Shown here piece after piece: positions 54,075 to 64,000 of a DNA stretch of 64,000 nucleotides. The DNA comes from CAILUF01 sp964505265 (lineage in GTDB: Bacteria; Pseudomonadota; Alphaproteobacteria; Rickettsiales; UBA1997), in contig CAZDGN010000005.1 of assembly GCA_964505265.1 (NCBI GenBank), positions 1 through 64,000 of the forward strand. The letters are read 5' to 3'. The first letter of the stretch is position 1; the number at the start of each line of letters is the position of its first letter. The position numbers were made by a program, and so were the translations under genes. Below the pieces are notes generated by a model that was not told the origin of the DNA, ran no database searches, and worked only from the letters and a program-made list of their open reading frames with translations.

Positions 54075-55832
54075 ATGAATAAAGATAACAATAAAAATTT
54101 ACTTCTAGCCACCACCCTCTCGGTTATTATAATGATTAGCTGGGCATGGTTTTACGAAAAACCGCGTATGGAAAAAATTTCTATGCAAAATAATTTGCAA
54201 GAAAAAACATCTTCAACCCAGTTAGAAAGCAATAACAAGACTGATTCAACTGCAAATTCTTCGGCCAGCTTAAATAAAATATCCGACGAAGAAAAAACCC
54301 CCGTTTCTTTAAAAACTCGCCAAGAAATTATTGAAAAAGAAAATAATGAACGCATCAAAATTTCTAGCAACTCACTTCACGGCTCCATCAATTTAAGGGG
54401 TGCACGCTTTGATGATTTAACTTTGGCAAAATATTTTGTCAAGATTGATAAAAAAGAAGAGGTGGTTTTATTTTCACCAGCACAAACCAAAGATAGATAT
54501 TTCGTTGATTTTGGCTTTGCCAGCTCAAATTTAAATCTAGAACTGCCAAAAAACGATACCCTCTGGCAAGCCGATTCAAATAATTTAACTCCAGAAAATC
54601 CTGTTACCTTATCTTGGACAAATTCTCAAAATATTGAATTTAAAATCAAAATTTCACTTGACGAAAATTATCTATTTACCATTTCTCAATCGGTAAAAAA
54701 CAATTCTGCACAAGCTATTTCTATTGCCAATTATGGTCGCATCAATCGCTCAATTTTAAATTTAAACAAATCGGCTTACATCTTGCATGAAGGCTTGATT
54801 GGCACCTTCAATGGCATCTTAAACGAAACTACCTACGAAAAAATTCTTGAAGAAAATAATTTAAAATTCACTGATAATGGCAATTCTGGATCATGGCTTG
54901 GCATTACCGATAAATACTGGCTTAGCTCTATTATTCCAGATAAAAAAATTTCCTTTGAAGCCAATTTTTCTCATCAATTAAAAAATCAAAATCACCTTTA
55001 CAATGTTGATTTTATTGGTCAAGAACTTGCGATCAATCAAGGCGAAGAAATTTCCATCGAACAACACTTATTCGCAGGTGCCAAAAAAGTAAAAATTTTA
55101 GATTCATATAACAAGGAATTAAATTTAAAATTATTCGATAGAGCCGTTGATTTTGGCTGGTTTTACTTTTTAACCAAGCCATTTTTCTTTGTTATTGAGT
55201 TTTTATACAAAATATTTGGCAATTTCGGTTTAGCAATTCTTGGAATGACCGTTATTGTGAAATTAGCTTTATTTCCAATGGCAAATAAATCTTACGAAGC
55301 CATCGCAAAAATGAAAAAACTGCAACCACAAATGCAAAAAATTCGCGAAAGATTTAGTGATGACAAGATGGCTTTAAACAAAGAAATGATGGAGCTTTAC
55401 AAAAAAGAAAAAATCAATCCTGCCAGCGGATGCCTTCCGATCATCATTCAAATTCCAGTATTTTTTGCTCTTTACAAAGTATTTTATGTAACTCTTGATA
55501 TGCGTCATGCCGAGTTTTTTGGCTGGATAAAAGATTTATCGGCACCAGACCCAACAACTATTTTAAATTTATTTGGGCTACTTCCATTTGAAATTTCTAC
55601 TAGCTTTACTCTCGGAGTTTGGCCAATTTTAATGGGGGCAACCATGATCATACAACAACGCTTAAGCCCTCCTCCAGCCGACCCAACTCAAGCTAAAATT
55701 TTAAAATATATGCCCTACGGCTTAACTATTGTTTTGGCAACATTTCCTGCGGGCTTAGTTATTTATTGGACGTGGAGCAATTTGTTGTCAATAATTCAAC
55801 AAATTTACATCAATAAAAAATTTAAGAAATAG
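54075..55832 (+). CDS. yidC: Membrane protein insertase YidC
   Basis: Inserts and folds inner-membrane proteins, alone or with Sec. The 585-residue protein has a first helix at about 8-26 (LLLATTLSVIIMISWAWFY), a Ser/Thr/Asn-rich linker, the periplasmic P1 domain (about 100-350) and the conserved insertase core from about 365 onward. The core includes FGNFGLAILGMTVIVKLALF, PLANKSYEAIAKMKKLQPQ-like PMANKSYEAIAKMKKLQPQM, LYKKEKINPASGCLPIIIQI and FPAGLVIYWTWSNLLSIIQQ. The typical Arg in the hydrophilic groove region is expected in KLALFPMANKS-adjacent sequence but I did not map it. It is downstream of lon in the same run. Confidence 0.96.
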   Translation: MNKDNNKNLLLATTLSVIIMISWAWFYEKPRMEKISMQNNLQEKTSSTQLESNNKTDSTANSSASLNKISDEEKTPVSLKTRQEIIEKENNERIKISSNSLHGSINLRGARFDDLTLAKYFVKIDKKEEVVLFSPAQTKDRYFVDFGFASSNLNLELPKNDTLWQADSNNLTPENPVTLSWTNSQNIEFKIKISLDENYLFTISQSVKNNSAQAISIANYGRINRSILNLNKSAYILHEGLIGTFNGILNETTYEKILEENNLKFTDNGNSGSWLGITDKYWLSSIIPDKKISFEANFSHQLKNQNHLYNVDFIGQELAINQGEEISIEQHLFAGAKKVKILDSYNKELNLKLFDRAVDFGWFYFLTKPFFFVIEFLYKIFGNFGLAILGMTVIVKLALFPMANKSYEAIAKMKKLQPQMQKIRERFSDDKMALNKEMMELYKKEKINPASGCLPIIIQIPVFFALYKVFYVTLDMRHAEFFGWIKDLSAPDPTTILNLFGLLPFEISTSFTLGVWPILMGATMIIQQRLSPPPADPTQAKILKYMPYGLTIVLATFPAGLVIYWTWSNLLSIIQQIYINKKFKK

Positions 55833-55914
55833 GATTTATTTTCACCACAAAATCAAAGTTAAATTTCAAATCTTGCTTGAAAACAAAATAAATCGTGTAA
55901 TTTTTATAAAAAAA

Positions 55915-56013
55915 TTATTTTTGAAATGCTTGCAATGCCAGCCTAATCCTACTCTCCCCCGTAAAGTCTGGGAGCTTGGAACCGCTAGTGTTTCCATTAT
56001 TTCAAAAATAGTT
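55915..56013 (-). ncRNA. GC-rich structured element resembling the 3' half of 5S rRNA
   Basis: A ~70-base GC-rich island in A/T-rich DNA, closed by a 12-13 bp inverted repeat (TATTTTTGAAAT / ATTTCAAAAATA). Read on the minus strand, it contains GGAAACACTAGCGG and GGGGGAGAGTAGG followed by GGCTGGCAT. These are in the same order and spacing as the 3' half of alphaproteobacterial 5S rRNA (GAAACG..CTAGCG ... GGGAGAGTAGG ... CCAGG). An internal hairpin CTCCC/GGGAG is present. T-runs flank both ends. The 5' half of 5S is missing, so it is either a 5S remnant or a small structured RNA. Neither reading is proven. Confidence 0.4.
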
Positions 56014-56064
56014 TTTTCAAAAATTACTTAAAAAAATGTTGGGCATAAAGCCTCGCAAAATAGT

Positions 56065-56216
56065 AAAATTTTCCTCTCATAAAATTAGCAGTGTCATCAC
56101 CCTCCCCTTGCTCAGAGGGTAAAATTTTTTTTACAAAAAAATTTTGGGAGGGAGAATTGATATTTATCAAGGAAAATTTGATATTTTAAATTTATAATTT
56201 TTTAAAATTGAATTTT
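56065..56216 (+). repeat. Repeat element, copy A
   Basis: About 152 bases, nearly identical to copy B at 59904-60056. It starts near TTTTCCTCT, has a GC-rich core TTAGCAGTGTCATCACCCTC and CCCCTTGCTCAGAGGG, and a palindromic part in which CCCTCCC and GGGAGGG flank inverted AAAATTTT blocks. It continues with AGAATTGATATTTATCAAGG. It lies just downstream of the large membrane protein gene, in direct orientation relative to copy B. Confidence 0.85.
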
Positions 56217-56247
56217 TATTAAATATTTATTTATCAAGTTAATAGTT

Positions 56248-59200
56248 CTAATATTCCTTTTCTATTTCAAATAAATAACCGAAGAAATTTTTGGCGAATT
56301 CAATTTCAAAAGCCTGTTTAAATACAAAAATTACATGTTGCTCTAGGAATTTTTTCTGCTCAGCTCTATCGCCTTTTTGCTTAATCCAATCAGGTTGCTT
56401 TTCTTGATCAAGTAAATTTTTGAAATATTGATTATTGTCATCAAATTCAATCAAATCTAAATAAAATTCTTTGGTAAAATTCTCATCAAATTTTTTCTCT
56501 CGTAAAATTTCATCGATTTGCGCTATTGCCGATTCTCGTTCTTTATAATCGTCACTCATATCATATTGAATAATCGTTCCAAGTCTTGATTTATCCAGTA
56601 CCATCACCCCATCCGCCTTATCACTATAATAATTGTAAACAGGAATTTCATATGGTTTATTTTCAACAAAAATTTCATAAAAACCAATCTGCTCTTTATT
56701 ATATTTTTGCGGATATAATTTTTTGTCTTCATCATTCAAGGATTTAAAATTATTGTTATAAAATGTGCGCTTCTTCAATTCCCTTGTTAATTCATAAGGA
56801 TTTGATAATAATATTATTACAGCATCTTTTATATTTGGAATTTGCAAAATAATATTATGGAACTTATTGAGATCAATTTTTTGGGATTCTGGCTTAATTT
56901 TGTTAATTATTTCATTCGTAATTAATCTATTTTCGGATTTAGCCATTTCTTCACCAATAGCCCTCCCAATATCAGTGCTTATTTTCGAATCTTTAATAAA
57001 TGGCTCTTTATCGTAAATTGGATTTATTATTAAAATTTTATTAGGCTTAACATCTTTACTAGGAATGTTTATTTGAAATATTTTTGTGTTTTTAATATTA
57101 TTTATTTTATAATATCCTTCAATTAAATCGTTTTTGCATATTTTAATTAAATCTTGGTCAGCTTTATTGTTTTTGATAAGATATTCCTTTTTATTCTTTA
57201 AATGAGATTTTATTTCATTTAATTTACGATTTAATTCATCAATATTTTCTTTAATTTTTTCTACTTTGCATTCTCTAAGCAATTTAAGAATTAAATTATC
57301 AAAAGCCACTTTAGTTTTTTGTTTTTTTGAATTGTGAATTATAATTTCAAAATTATTTTCAAAGTTTGATTTTAGGTTTTCTAAAATTTTTATAATATCA
57401 TCAAAAAACCAATCCTTTTGCTCACCAATTATTTGAGAAATTTCTTGAATAATTTTTACCGATAGAAAATTAAAGTATTCGGGATTCATTAATAAAATAA
57501 ATATAAAAAAATTATAAATTATTTCATTGGAATTCTTTTTTTGATCGTCATCAAAATTATAATCAAAATCATCATAATCCTTATTAACATCTACTTTAAA
57601 TGAATATTTATCAATCCCAGCTAAATAATTGTATATTTTATCTTCTTTTATATTGCAAAATATTTTAAAAAATTTTTTTCCTTTACCTTCATAATATTGC
57701 CAATTATTAGAAATTTGAATATTTAAAATCTGATTAAAATGTTTATTGATAATAACAAGAAATTTTCCAATTTTTTCTATATTATCTTCTTTATCGTCAA
57801 TTTTGACCTCACATAAAATACATGCACCAATTCCATACAAAACCGCCTCTTTATATTTATATGTTTTTTGCAATATATTATCCAATTCTTGATTATATTC
57901 TAAATATTCCATAAAAGTATTTTTTAGACTCAAAAGAGTTTTATCAAAATTATTGTCATCATTATTTTCAAAACATTTCAAGGCTAAATCGCGAAAATAA
58001 ATTAAAAATTCTATAGCGTAATTTTCAAAAAATTCAGGATTTATTTTATTATTTTTATAATTGGTTAATAAATAAGAATGTGCAAATTTTTTTGGAGCTC
58101 TTCTTGATTCAATAAGCAATTTATTAGCAATGTATTGTTCATTGCTTGATAATTTATCAAGGTCTTTTTGCATCTCAAAACCCTTCTGATACATAGCTTG
58201 GTAGAAAAATAAATAATTTTGAAATGGGTTGGAGAATTGATAAATATTTTTTTTAATAAGAATATTTTTATTAATAATTACAGCAAAAAAAATCTCTGTT
58301 TCGTAAATTAATTTTTGAAATGAAATTGAATCAATTTCTTTTGGAATATAATGTAAATATTGAATTAAAAATCTTTCAAAAAACATTAAATCAAATTGGA
58401 TTTTTGGATTTTTTTTAATACAATCAATCAATTTTTCCAAATAAACATTAATTACCCTCCAATCATCTTTCACTTGCAAAATTTTGCCTTCTTTAAGTTT
58501 ATTTATGGCATCATCACAAAAATCTTCAAGTAAAAAAGAATATTCATTGGAATTGGTGGCTTTTTTTCTTTGTAAATTTTCAAAAAAACTCTCCACAATT
58601 TGGTTTTCAATTTTCATTCCTTTTTCTCTAAAAAGCATTCCTATTGCAGTTAGATAAAACCTAATCACTGCAAAAATTATCAACAAAGAAACATAGCAAT
58701 ATAATGTCGGCTCTAAAAAAATTTTTACCCAATCATAATTTTCAAAAACATAAACCAATAATAGCCCTAAAAGCCCTATAAAATAAAGGATGGTAAGCAC
58801 TATATTATTGGTTAAACCAGTTAAATAATATTTGTCAAAATAATGCCTTTTACGAGCAATTGATTCATAGACAAAAATTGACAAAGCCATCAGAGCCGAG
58901 CCAATACCAATCATTATATCACCAAGACCACTAAGATTATCATCTATTTTATCGCCAACCTTTTTATCTAAAATTTCTTGTTCAATTTTTTGATTTTCGC
59001 TAAATTTTTTTATTTTAATTTGTTGACTTTGATCTTGATAATAAATGGTTTGCTTTTCTGAAAAGCTGAGATTGTTGTTAAAATATGAATTAACTGAAAT
59101 TGATAAAATCACACTGCTAAAAAGCATAAAAATTATTGCAAAGGCAGTTGACCTTAGCGATTGAATCTGGACACCCCAGATAAATTTTTCAAGATCTTTA

Positions 59201-59604
59201 AGTAAAATTATTAGCCAAATTAAATAAAAGAAAAATACAACCTCTAGCCATTTTAAATAAAAAAAAATTATAATATATTTATTATCGATTGAAGAAAATT
59301 TAGGTGTATAATAAATATAGCCAAAGACAGCTAGCGGATAAATAAATATTAATATAAAAGCAAGAAGATTCCGATATATGCTTGTTATAAATTTCACCCA
59401 TTTTATTGAATATATCGAAAATAAAGCTAGAAGGCAGATGCAAATAAAACAAGCATTAGCTTCTTTATGAATAACTAGAATTTTTTGAATAAAAAATGCA
59501 GTAAAATAAATTAGAACCAAAGAAACTAATGAATCGACAATATTATCAAAACTCCTTAATTCTTTAGCCTCGCAATTCTTTATTACAAATTCCTTAAACG
59601 ACAT
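56248..59604 (-). CDS. Large multi-pass membrane protein of unknown function
   Basis: A 1118-residue protein. About eight hydrophobic helices lie in the first 320 residues (roughly 22-40, 50-67, 79-98, 111-135, 152-170, 228-247, 267-287 and 300-318). A polar, Lys/Gln-rich insert lies at about 180-225. The remaining ~800 residues are soluble, rich in Lys, Glu, Asn, Asp and Phe, and mostly helical, with a late more ordered part (NKILIINPIYDKEPF, SKISTDIGRAIGEEMAKSEN, DKADGVMVLDKSRLGTIIQY). No P-loop, kinase or transporter motif is seen and I recognise no family. The gene stands alone between two direct repeat copies and beside the rRNA genes, so it may have come in as a unit. Confidence 0.7.
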   Translation of the reverse strand: MSFKEFVIKNCEAKELRSFDNIVDSLVSLVLIYFTAFFIQKILVIHKEANACFICICLLALFSIYSIKWVKFITSIYRNLLAFILIFIYPLAVFGYIYYTPKFSSIDNKYIIIFFYLKWLEVVFFFYLIWLIILLKDLEKFIWGVQIQSLRSTAFAIIFMLFSSVILSISVNSYFNNNLSFSEKQTIYYQDQSQQIKIKKFSENQKIEQEILDKKVGDKIDDNLSGLGDIMIGIGSALMALSIFVYESIARKRHYFDKYYLTGLTNNIVLTILYFIGLLGLLLVYVFENYDWVKIFLEPTLYCYVSLLIIFAVIRFYLTAIGMLFREKGMKIENQIVESFFENLQRKKATNSNEYSFLLEDFCDDAINKLKEGKILQVKDDWRVINVYLEKLIDCIKKNPKIQFDLMFFERFLIQYLHYIPKEIDSISFQKLIYETEIFFAVIINKNILIKKNIYQFSNPFQNYLFFYQAMYQKGFEMQKDLDKLSSNEQYIANKLLIESRRAPKKFAHSYLLTNYKNNKINPEFFENYAIEFLIYFRDLALKCFENNDDNNFDKTLLSLKNTFMEYLEYNQELDNILQKTYKYKEAVLYGIGACILCEVKIDDKEDNIEKIGKFLVIINKHFNQILNIQISNNWQYYEGKGKKFFKIFCNIKEDKIYNYLAGIDKYSFKVDVNKDYDDFDYNFDDDQKKNSNEIIYNFFIFILLMNPEYFNFLSVKIIQEISQIIGEQKDWFFDDIIKILENLKSNFENNFEIIIHNSKKQKTKVAFDNLILKLLRECKVEKIKENIDELNRKLNEIKSHLKNKKEYLIKNNKADQDLIKICKNDLIEGYYKINNIKNTKIFQINIPSKDVKPNKILIINPIYDKEPFIKDSKISTDIGRAIGEEMAKSENRLITNEIINKIKPESQKIDLNKFHNIILQIPNIKDAVIILLSNPYELTRELKKRTFYNNNFKSLNDEDKKLYPQKYNKEQIGFYEIFVENKPYEIPVYNYYSDKADGVMVLDKSRLGTIIQYDMSDDYKERESAIAQIDEILREKKFDENFTKEFYLDLIEFDDNNQYFKNLLDQEKQPDWIKQKGDRAEQKKFLEQHVIFVFKQAFEIEFAKNFFGYLFEIEKEY

Positions 59605-59850
59605 TTTTCAAAAATTGGTTAAAAAATTTATTCTAAAAAACCACTTATCCTTTGGCAATAAATTTTTGCTATTAATAATTAATTTGATGATAAAATTGCA
59701 TAAATTAAAATATAACAAGACTCTATATTGCCTTTCGATTTGTATATACAACCAACCTTATCGGTGGCTATAAATATAGCTTAGCCAGCCTTTCCGAGAA
59801 ATTTGTTTTAAGTCTTGCACCATCATCCCACTTAAAAATATAATAATTGG

Positions 59851-59907
59851 TCCTCTTAAACAAAATTAGCGATATCATCTCCCTCCCCATTTGCTCAATT
59901 TTTAAAA
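59851..59907 (+). repeat. Repeat element, partial copy D
   Basis: A diverged 5' half of the repeat: TCCTCTTAAACAAAATTAGC, then a changed GATATCATCTCCCTCCCCAT core. It breaks off where the palindromic half would start, and is followed at once by complete copy B. Confidence 0.6.
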
Positions 59908-60056
59908 TTTTCCTCTGGCAAAATTAGCGGTGTCATCACCCTCCCCTTGCTCAGAGGGTAAAATTTTCTGCAGGGAAAATTTTGGGAGGGAGAATTGATA
60001 TTTATCAAGGAAATTTTTGATATTTTAAATTTATAATTTTATAAAGTTGAGTTTTT
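59904..60056 (+). repeat. Repeat element, copy B
   Basis: The best-preserved copy. It contains TTAGCGGTGTCATCACCCTC, the CCCTCCC/GGGAGGG inverted ends around AAAATTTT blocks, and GAATTGATATTTATCAAGG followed by TTTGATATTTTAAATTTATA, all shared with copy A. Copies A and B flank the large membrane protein gene in direct orientation, about 3.7 kb apart. Confidence 0.85.
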
Positions 60057-60108
60057 CACTTAAGAAATTTACTTCATTAAATTAATTGTTTTAACAATAT
60101 AACTTCTA

Positions 60109-60195
60109 CCCCCTCCCAAAATTTTTTTTGTTAAAAAAAATTTTACCCTCCCGCATATGGGGAGGGTGATGACACCGCTAATTTTGAAAAAATTT
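60109..60195 (-). repeat. Repeat element, inverted copy C
   Basis: On the minus strand this reads TTAGCGGTGTCATCACCCTC, CCCATATGCGGGAGGG, then AAAATTTT blocks and TTTTGGGAGGG. It covers the GC-rich core and palindrome but not the ~60-base A/T tail shared by A and B. It lies 52 bases from copy B in opposite orientation, so B and C could form a large cruciform. Confidence 0.8.
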
Positions 60196-60258
60196 ACCCT
60201 GGCATGCTAGAAGAAGGATGATAATTTAAGCTATTAAAGAAAATTAGATAATAAAAAA

Positions 60259-60287
60259 AACGTTTAGCACTTTATTGCTAAACGGTT
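60259..60287 (-). terminator. Terminator copy behind the degenerate 5S
   Basis: CGTTTAGC / GCTAAACG stem with an 8-base loop, followed by a T-run on the minus strand. It is a diverged duplicate of the terminator at 60499-60532, with the loop closed differently. Confidence 0.75.
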
Positions 60288-60311
60288 TTATTATAAATTT
60301 ATGAATTGTGC

Positions 60312-60457
60312 CACTTATAAGCTTAGGCGTTGCATACTCTCGCTAATCTTGGGCGATTAACTACCATTGGCGCGTCATGCGTTTCACTTGCGAGTTCAAA
60401 AATTAATCGAGGGTTTTAAATCATCGATTGTATTAAAAATCACAATAGTCTTAAACA
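60312..60457 (-). pseudogene. Degenerate duplicate of the 5S rRNA gene
   Basis: The part from 60312 to about 60410 is nearly identical to the 3' two-thirds of the intact 5S gene, including CTCGCAAGTGAAACGCATGA and CCAATGGTAGTTAATCG. The 5' third is scrambled: only short matches remain (GACTATTG, then CTTTATTG), with about 25-28 extra bases. The closing stem of 5S can no longer form. Together with its own terminator copy it is a tandem duplicate of a ~160-base block (5S 3' part plus terminator) that has decayed. Confidence 0.8.
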
Positions 60458-60498
60458 ATAAAGTGAATAAAATAAACAAAGTTGGAGAATATATAAAA

Positions 60499-60532
60499 AA
60501 ACCGTTTAACATTTTACTGCTAAACGGTTTTT
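60499..60532 (-). terminator. Terminator of the 23S-5S rRNA operon
   Basis: AACCGTTTA / TAAACGGTT stem with a 14-base loop that can be extended by flanking A/T pairs, then a T-run on the minus strand. It follows the 5S gene by about 30 bases. Confidence 0.85.
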
Positions 60533-60561
60533 TATAAATTTATGAATTGTGCCACTTATAA

Positions 60562-60679
60562 GCTTGGCGATAACCTACTCTCGCTAATCCTAACGATTAA
60601 CTACCATTGGCGCGTCATGCGTTTCACTTGCGAGTTCGGAATGTGATCGAGTGGTTCCACACCGCTATAGTCACCAAGC
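60562..60679 (-). rRNA. rrf: 5S ribosomal RNA
   Basis: About 118 bases. On the minus strand it begins GCTTGGTGACTATAGCGGTG, contains CCGAACTCGCAAGTGAAACG and CCAATGGTAGTTAATCG, then GCGAGAGTAGG, and ends CGCCAAGC. The ends pair (GCTTGG / CCAAGC). The pairing extends outward into flanking AAGTGGCAC / GTGCCACTT, the pre-5S processing stem. It lies about 110 bases after the 23S 3' end. Confidence 0.93.
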
Positions 60680-60792
60680 CAACAAGTGGCACTTGATAGT
60701 TAGAAGAATATCAAAATCTCTGCGTAATCTTATAAATTACTTATGTTGTCGCTTAAACATCTTATGCGGGCTTAATACCACACATAGATTTT

Positions 60793-63563
<2,771 letters not shown>

Positions 63564-64000
63564 TAAAAATCTATATGCAGAATTAAATCTACATAAGATA
63601 TTGAGTAAGATATAAGGTTTATCTTGAGATTTTGAACTATAATTTAATTGAATTATATTTGCATGTTTAAATTTTATGTTTTTGACCTAAAACTTAAACT
63701 GCGGTATTCTCTAACTATCAAATATTCACGATTTCAATCTATTTTTATTTCAAAAATAAATTCCTTCAATTCTTTAATTTTTAAATTATTTAAATTTTCG
63801 AAGGGCAATAATTATGCAGTCTTTTTTTTAGTTGTCAAGTAGTTATAAATTTTTTTTTATAGTTTTTTTAAAACTCTTATAAACCGCCTTATATACTGGA
63901 TAAATTGCAATAGGATTTTTTAAATCTGAATATTTTTTAGAAAAAAAATTAAAAATTTATTTTCAATTTATTTTGAAAATTTTAACTTATCATTATCGTA
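63564..64000. other. Leader and upstream region of the 23S rRNA gene
   Basis: No protein or tRNA gene is visible. The region is A/T-rich. A strong minus-strand promoter is at 63811-63838, leaving a ~240-base leader before 23S. The leader contains the 5' arm of the 23S processing stem (63564-63585). No 16S sequence and no tRNA-Ile or tRNA-Ala is present, unlike the standard bacterial 16S-23S spacer. Beyond 63840 I see nothing recognisable. Confidence 0.7.
63811..63838 (-). promoter_or_regulatory. Sigma-70 type promoter of the 23S-5S unit
   Basis: On the minus strand TTGACA (63838-63833) is a perfect -35 box, followed by a 16-base spacer and CATAAT (63816-63811), one mismatch from the -10 consensus. 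A start about 7 bases on (near 63804) would give a ~240-base leader. This is the clearest promoter in the window. Confidence 0.7.

Larger units (their letters stand above)
55833..56247. other. Intergenic region with a structured GC-rich element and repeat copy A
   Basis: No protein gene is visible between the convergent ends of yidC and the large membrane protein gene. The region holds a GC-rich, 5S-like structured element at 55915-56013 and copy A of the repeat at 56065-56216. Both are described separately. Confidence 0.6.
59605..60258. other. Repeat-rich intergenic region between the large membrane gene and the 5S copies
   Basis: No protein gene is visible. It contains partial repeat copy D, complete copy B and inverted copy C, described separately. 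A short hairpin GCTATA/TATAGC lies at 59767-59780 in a locally GC-richer segment. The promoter of the large membrane protein gene should lie in the first part (59605-59720), but no strong boxes stand out. Confidence 0.5.

Noticed and set aside
63648..63842. A 64-residue plus-strand frame upstream of 23S
   Set aside because: It is low-complexity A/T translation, has no ribosome site, and overlaps the strong 23S promoter and leader on the other strand.

Overview
The window is a compact, very AT-rich bacterial chromosome segment with short intergenic gaps, frequent start/stop overlaps and few clear Shine-Dalgarno sites. Several signs point to Alphaproteobacteria, most likely Rickettsiales. These are an NDUFS4-like complex I accessory subunit, a DUF2610 protein beside ddl-ftsQ-ftsA, an archaeal-type valyl-tRNA synthetase as known from Rickettsia, and a 23S-5S rRNA unit with its own promoter and no 16S or Ile/Ala tRNA genes in front of it. 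The organism keeps functions that classic obligate intracellular Rickettsiales often lack: shikimate enzymes (AroA, AroQ), GlmS, glutathione synthesis (GshA), a type IV prepilin-like protein and PBP1A/amidase wall enzymes. That fits a less reduced, perhaps extracellular or ectosymbiotic lineage such as the Deianiraea group. The placement is an inference from gene content, not a phylogeny.

Layout. 1-4 kb: complex I accessory subunit (cut by the window edge), gshA, a C26 glutamine-amidotransferase-like hydrolase and an RluB-type pseudouridine synthase on +, then queE and a DUF167 gene on -. 4-6.5 kb: a membrane-anchored Hsp20-like protein facing pal, and zapE. 6.6-10.9 kb: nuoM, nuoN, aroA. 10.9-14 kb (-): a DAACS symporter, lolA, tolR and a TolA-like gene. 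14.3-22 kb (+): TAXI receptor, a glycine-zipper lipoprotein, gamma-carbonic anhydrase, a ClC channel, cysQ, DUF2610, ddl, ftsQ, ftsA. 22-27.1 kb (-): amiC, an unknown gene, PBP1A and two Mrp-like antiporter subunits. 27.3-33.1 kb: glmS (+), then a coiled-coil protein and transketolase (-). 33.2-41.4 kb (+): pssA, aroQ, an orphan ABC ATPase, folD, YfgM-like, bamB, valS. 41.7-46.2 kb: a 1122-residue protein with a nucleotidyltransferase domain, a lipoprotein remnant broken by TGA, and an XRE regulator with a small membrane protein. 46.4-55.8 kb: dnaK, a prepilin-LamG-like protein, VOC protein, metC-like gene, HIT protein, lon, yidC. 55.8-64 kb: a 1118-residue membrane protein flanked by ~150-bp direct repeats, then a degenerate 5S copy and the 5S and 23S rRNA genes (-).

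How it fits together. Much of the window serves the envelope: precursor supply (glmS, ddl), wall synthesis and cleavage (PBP1A, amiC), division (ftsQ, ftsA), outer membrane and Tol-Pal (lolA, tolR, tolA-like, pal, bamB) and membrane insertion (yidC, yfgM-like). A second theme is respiration and ion balance (nuoM, nuoN, Mrp-like subunits, ClC, DAACS). The least explained content is in three large proteins without recognised relatives (29.2-31.1, 41.7-45.1 and 56.2-59.6 kb) and in the repeat and 5S-fragment zone next to the rRNA genes.
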